This document shows positions 60,331-64,000 of a stretch of 64,000 nucleotides of DNA, piece after piece; within the stretch, counting starts at the first letter, position 1, and each line of letters starts with the position of its first letter. The DNA is taken from positions 124,001-188,000 of the forward strand of contig OZ252237.1 of NCBI GenBank assembly GCA_965249525.1. The letters run 5' to 3'. A model generated the notes under the pieces. That model was not told the DNA's origin, did not search any database, and was given only the letters and a program-made list of their open reading frames with translations. Made by a program: the position numbers and the translations under genes. This DNA comes from G965240465 sp965249525. GTDB lineage: Bacteria; SAR324; JACQKK01.

Positions 60331-62151
60331 ATGGAAGAAATCCGTGGTGAGGCAAAAAATATCCGTTCTCTGCTAGCGAACGAAAAGTTTCACATTGACT
60401 ACTATCAACGGGAATACCGCTGGAAAACAGAACAGATTACCGAACTGCTTAGTGACCTTTGTGGCAAATTTCTGGAAAACTATCAAGAGAACCACGAACG
60501 CAAAGAAGTTGACAATTACCAAAGTTACTTCCTCGGTTCCATTATCATCAACGATACAGGCACTAAAAGATTTATTATTGATGGTCAACAGCGACTAACA
60601 TCTTTGACACTGCTGCTCATTTATATCTGCCACAAGGATCCAAAGTGTAAAGAGCTAATCTCTAATTTGATTTATTCTGAAAAGTACGGTGAAAAATCCT
60701 TCAACCTTAATGTTAAAGAGCGTGAACCTTGTATGAAGGATTTGTTTGAAAACGGTTCCTTTGATTCTGAAGAACCCGGGTCCGTTACCAATATTTTGGA
60801 TCGCTACCAGGATATTGAAAAGGAATTTCCACAACAAAACCTCTCAGCTGAAGTCCTGCTCCACTTCGTCGACTGGCTAGTCGAAAGAGTCTATTTAGTT
60901 GAAATCACTGCCGATTCAGATGATGAAGCTTACACCATCTTTGAGACCATGAATGATCGTGGCCTTTCACTGACATCCACAGAGATGCTCAAGGGCTACC
61001 TGCTGAGTAAAATTGACAGTAATGAGCGCGACGCAGCCAGTGAGTCTTGGAATAAGCGTGTGGCAAAACTCCGCAAAATTGGCAAAAGCGAAGATGGCAA
61101 TGCCATTAAAGCTTGGCTGCGCAGTCAGTACGCTAAGACCCAGCGCGAGCGCAAGAAGGACGCACAACCCGGCGACTTTGAGTTGATAGGCAATCAGTTT
61201 CATCGCTGGGTGCGTGGTAATGAAGGAGTGCTGAAGCTGTCCAAAAGTTCAGACTTCTATTGCTTCATTACAGAAGGTTTCCAATTCTATAGTAAATGGT
61301 ATGAGTACATCCGCAGGGCAGCTGATGAACACACCGAAGGGCTGGAAGCCATCCACTACAACAAAGAGATTAACTTCACCCTCCAGTATCCAGCCCTGCT
61401 GGCCCCGCTTTCTCGCAACGACGATGATAAGATTATCAAGCGCAAGCTGCGCCTGGTTGCATTATACCTGGATATCTTGCTCACGCGCCGCATCTGGAAC
61501 GGAAAATCTACCAGCTACAATGCAATGGAATATACCATTCAATCATTGATACTAGGAATTCGCGGAAAATCGGTGCCTGAATTGACCGATTTACTGACCG
61601 AAAACCTCGACTCTCAAAAAGAGACCTTTAGAGTTGCAAAGCCTTTCACTCTAAATGTTATCAATCGCCCTCGTATTCACCGCCTGTTGGCGCGCATGAC
61701 GGATTACTTAGAAACTTGCTCTGCCAACCCCTCCCGATACAGCCAGTACATGCAACGCGGTAAAAACGGATACGAAGTGGAACACATCTGGGCTGATAAA
61801 TATCAAGCGCATAAAGACGAGTTCGAGCACCAGAATGATTTTGCTGAGTACCGTAATCACTTCGGCGGTTTATTACTGCTTCCCAAGAAGATCAACGCCA
61901 GCTTAGGTGGCAAACCTTATTCTCACAAACAAAAGCAGTATATCCAGGAGAATTTGCTGGCGCGAAGCCTGCACAAAGATGCATACAAGAACAACCCTGG
62001 TTTTCTGCAATTCATTAAAAAAAGCGGTCTTGCTTTCAAAGCGCATCCTGAATTCAAGCGGGCTGACCTTGATGTCAGGCAAGAACTCTATAGGGAGCTG
62101 GCAGAGCAGATCTGGGACCCTGAGCAACTAAAGCATAAAGCGGAGGCATGA
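60331..62151 (+). CDS. GmrSD-like DUF262/DUF1524 protein, putative type IV restriction nuclease
   Basis: The 606-residue protein starts with a DUF262 domain: FHIDYYQREYRW (residues 20-31), the NTP-binding IDGQQRLTSLTLLL (83-96) and YTIFETMNDRGLSLTSTEML (about 191-210). The C-terminal third resembles the DUF1524 His-Asn-Asn nuclease fold, with VEHIWADK (about 482), HFGGLLLLPKKINAS and GKPYSHKQKQY. Such single-chain proteins relate to GmrSD and BrxU, which cleave modified phage DNA; defence is therefore likely but not shown. A perfect AAGGAGG precedes the ATG. It sits beside tRNA-Pro, has no methylase or other subunit nearby, and its stop overlaps the next start by 4 bases. Its strand composition is neutral, unlike its neighbours. 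Confidence 0.8.
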   Translation: MEEIRGEAKNIRSLLANEKFHIDYYQREYRWKTEQITELLSDLCGKFLENYQENHERKEVDNYQSYFLGSIIINDTGTKRFIIDGQQRLTSLTLLLIYICHKDPKCKELISNLIYSEKYGEKSFNLNVKEREPCMKDLFENGSFDSEEPGSVTNILDRYQDIEKEFPQQNLSAEVLLHFVDWLVERVYLVEITADSDDEAYTIFETMNDRGLSLTSTEMLKGYLLSKIDSNERDAASESWNKRVAKLRKIGKSEDGNAIKAWLRSQYAKTQRERKKDAQPGDFELIGNQFHRWVRGNEGVLKLSKSSDFYCFITEGFQFYSKWYEYIRRAADEHTEGLEAIHYNKEINFTLQYPALLAPLSRNDDDKIIKRKLRLVALYLDILLTRRIWNGKSTSYNAMEYTIQSLILGIRGKSVPELTDLLTENLDSQKETFRVAKPFTLNVINRPRIHRLLARMTDYLETCSANPSRYSQYMQRGKNGYEVEHIWADKYQAHKDEFEHQNDFAEYRNHFGGLLLLPKKINASLGGKPYSHKQKQYIQENLLARSLHKDAYKNNPGFLQFIKKSGLAFKAHPEFKRADLDVRQELYRELAEQIWDPEQLKHKAEA

Positions 62152-64000
62152 GCGTTGAATCTGGTGCAGATGTTACTGAACGGCGTGGGGAGGCGGTTTT
62201 AACAGAAGCAGCTTTGCTGGGGTTGGTGGGTGATGTAGCGCGCGAGCTGCATCCTGAGGATGCTGTTGCTGGGGTGGAATGGGATAGTTTGCTGGATGAG
62301 GAGTTGGGCTTGGACAGCCTGAGTCGGGTGGAGTTGTGGCAGCGATTGGAAGCGGTTTTTGGCTATGCGCCTAGGCAGCAGTTATTGTCTGAGGCGCGTA
62401 CGCCCTTGGATTTGTGGGAGGGGATGCGTGCTGCGATGCAAGAGCGTGCGCAGGGGCAGGTATCGCCTGGAAAAGGAGTGGCTGGTGCACCTGTTTCTCC
62501 AGCTGTGGGGCTGCCTGTTTCGGTAACTGGGTCTTTTGCGGGCAGGCAGGCGCCTGAGCGTGCAGCTACTTTGATAGAGGCATTGTGGTGGCATGTGGAG
62601 CAGCATGGGGAGCGTCTGCATGTACAATTGCTGGATGGGGAGAGTGGGGAGAGTCTCAGCTACCAGCAATTGTGGTGTGATGCAGCCGAAGTGGCTTGGA
62701 GTTTGCGGGATTTAGGTTTACCCAAGGCGGAAGCCGTAGCCATGATGCTGCCCACGGGCTTGGATTATTTGCGTTGTTTTTTTGGTATTTTGCTGGCGGG
62801 TGGAGTGCCAGCACCATTGTATCCGCCGCTGCGTGTTTCTCAAGTGGCTGAGCATATGCGGCGTCACAGGCATATTTTGCGCAATGCCGAAGCGGGCATG
62901 TTGATTGTTCCTCAAGCCGGGCAGGCTTTAGGACGCATGCTGCAGAGCCTGGCACCGTCATTAAGGCGGGTGCTGACCCCCCAGGGTTTGCAGCGGGGCG
63001 GAGGGAGTGAGCTTGCGGATTGGATGCAGCCGTCTGCAGGTCAACTGGCGCATTTGCAGTATACCTCTGGCAGTACAGGAGATCCCAAGGGTGTGATGCT
63101 TACCCATGCCAACTTGCTGACCAACATTCGGGCCATGGGAAAAGCCCTGGGAGTGGGTGTTGATGATCGTTTTGTTAGTTGGCTTCCATTATATCATGAC
63201 ATGGGCTTGATAGGAGCTTGGTTGGGCAGCTTGTATTATGGTATTCCTTTGGGGCTCATGTCTCCCTTGAGTTTTTTGTCGAGGCCGCTGCGCTGGCTAG
63301 AGGAATTGCATGCTTTTGGGGGAAGCATTTCTGGTGGTCCCAATTTTGCCTATGAGTTGTGCCTGCGTCATGGGGGTGGTGCACACCTAGGGAATTTGAA
63401 TTTGGAACGTTGGCGGTGCGCTTTTAATGGCGCAGAACCTGTATTGGCAGATACCCTGCGGCGTTTTTGGCAACGTTTTGCGGGATGTGGTTTATCGGCA
63501 GGGGCGTTGATGCCGGTGTATGGGTTGGCGGAGTGTGCGGTGGGTTTGACTTTTCCGGTTATGAAGCGCGGGGTTCGCTTGGAACAGATTGATGGCGAGA
63601 TACTGGAGACTAGGGGAGAGGCACGCTTGGTAAAGGCTGGGGGGTTGGAATTGAAGAAAACTGAAGGACGGTTGCTGGAGATGGTGAGCTGCGGTGTCCC
63701 CTTATTGGGACACGAAGTGCGGGTGGTGGATGGCGGCGGGCGCGAACTGCCGCAACGGCGAGAGGGCTTGTTGCAATTTCGGGGTCCATCGGCAAGTGAT
63801 GGCTATTATGGGAATCAGGAGGCTACTGAGGCTTTACGGACTAAGGATGGTTGGTGGCAAACGGGCGACAGGGGGTATATGGCAAAGGGAGAAATATATG
63901 TCACGGGTAGAGAAAAAGATATGATTGTGCGGGCAGGGCGCAATTTTCATCCGCATGTGTTAGAGGCTGCCTTGGGAAAACTAGAGGGAGTGCGCAAGGG
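62148..64000 (+). CDS. Acyl-carrier plus fatty-acyl-AMP ligase protein, 3'-truncated by window edge
   Basis: The frame stays open from ATG 62148 to the window end (617 codons). Residues about 20-100 form an acyl-carrier domain with the attachment serine in LGLDSLS (Ser57). An adenylate-forming domain follows, with YTSGSTGDPKGVMLTH (about 305), SWLPLYHDMGLIG, SPLSFLSRPLRWLE and SGGPNFAYELC, the signature of fatty-acyl-AMP ligases, then WWQTGDRGY and GREKDMIVRAGRNFHP. The N-terminal position of the carrier is less common than a C-terminal one. It could load a polyketide/peptide assembly line or be an ACP-ligase-acyltransferase lipid enzyme; the downstream domains decide. GGAGG lies only one base before the ATG, so the start is uncertain. 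Confidence 0.82.
   Translation, partial: MSVESGADVTERRGEAVLTEAALLGLVGDVARELHPEDAVAGVEWDSLLDEELGLDSLSRVELWQRLEAVFGYAPRQQLLSEARTPLDLWEGMRAAMQERAQGQVSPGKGVAGAPVSPAVGLPVSVTGSFAGRQAPERAATLIEALWWHVEQHGERLHVQLLDGESGESLSYQQLWCDAAEVAWSLRDLGLPKAEAVAMMLPTGLDYLRCFFGILLAGGVPAPLYPPLRVSQVAEHMRRHRHILRNAEAGMLIVPQAGQALGRMLQSLAPSLRRVLTPQGLQRGGGSELADWMQPSAGQLAHLQYTSGSTGDPKGVMLTHANLLTNIRAMGKALGVGVDDRFVSWLPLYHDMGLIGAWLGSLYYGIPLGLMSPLSFLSRPLRWLEELHAFGGSISGGPNFAYELCLRHGGGAHLGNLNLERWRCAFNGAEPVLADTLRRFWQRFAGCGLSAGALMPVYGLAECAVGLTFPVMKRGVRLEQIDGEILETRGEARLVKAGGLELKKTEGRLLEMVSCGVPLLGHEVRVVDGGGRELPQRREGLLQFRGPSASDGYYGNQEATEALRTKDGWWQTGDRGYMAKGEIYVTGREKDMIVRAGRNFHPHVLEAALGKLEGVRK

Noticed and set aside
60221..62151. Integrated mobile element with att sites at tRNA-Pro
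   Set aside because: No integrase, and no second copy of the tRNA 3' end is visible downstream of the DUF262 gene.
1..64000. CRISPR arrays, insertion sequences or prophage
   Set aside because: No regularly spaced repeats, transposase motifs or phage structural genes were seen on either strand.

Overview
The window looks like chromosomal DNA from a free-living, Gram-negative proteobacterium. It carries a sigma-70 housekeeping factor, IHF-type histone-like protein, FtsL/FtsI, RecA, an NtrY/NtrX pair, a full Pst phosphate system and several predicted lipoproteins. None of the five tRNA genes encodes its 3' CCA, which is unlike enteric gammaproteobacteria. The neighbourhoods (gmk next to a Rel protein without rpoZ, ftsL-ftsI outside a dcw cluster, MoaD-MoaE fusion, double CDP-alcohol transferase) do not match a textbook genus, so I do not assign one. 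No insertion sequence, integrase, prophage or CRISPR array is visible.

Layout. 1-1.74 kb: end of sthA, a PPP-type phosphatase and tRNA-Ile(CAU). 1.8-5.9 kb (minus): J-domain/TPR protein, yicC, gmk with a long tail and a compact Rel protein. 6.0-6.7: trmB. 6.8-11.0 (minus): glucose/mannose-type ABC importer, binding protein first and ATPase last. 11.3-15.0 (minus): rpoD, MoaD-MoaE fusion, lipoprotein. 15.3-24.2 (plus): hom, thiE, a hairpin-rich non-coding stretch, double CDP-alcohol phosphatidyltransferase, M17 aminopeptidase, sulfurtransferase, ftsL, ftsI. 24.1-32.6 (minus): argC, selU, recA, nadK, TPR protein, ihfB, deoxyhypusine-synthase-like protein, trpS. 32.8-36.5 (plus): tRNA-Pro(GGG), a large PAS histidine kinase and its CheY-like partner. 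36.6-39.4 (minus): acyl-CoA synthetase and larE. 39.6: tRNA-Gly. 39.8-47.5 (minus): SPOR protein, then pstS-pstC-pstA-pstB-phoU. 48-49.2: lipoprotein and phosphopantetheinyl transferase. 49.4-55.4: hisA-hisF, tRNA-Arg(GCG) on the other strand, ntrY, ntrX. 55.5-58: XRE-type regulator, AT-rich spacer with direct repeats, TrkH. 58-60 (minus): mdh, ispE. 60.2-64 (plus): tRNA-Pro(CGG), a GmrSD-type DUF262/DUF1524 protein, and the start of a large acyl-carrier + fatty-acyl-AMP-ligase protein that runs off the window.

How it fits together. Most genes are core metabolism and signalling. Themes are lipid synthesis (double CDP-alcohol enzyme, acyl-CoA synthetase, ACP-FAAL protein, with a PPTase that could arm the carrier domain), cofactor synthesis (ThiE, MoaDE, NAD kinase, LarE), tRNA maturation (TrmB, SelU, five tRNAs), nutrient sensing (Pst/PhoU, NtrYX, Rel) and cell division. 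The most unusual global feature is base composition: in many genes the coding strand is G-rich at the 5' end and flips to C-rich before the 3' end. The GmrSD-type gene does not show this and may be a later arrival beside tRNA-Pro.
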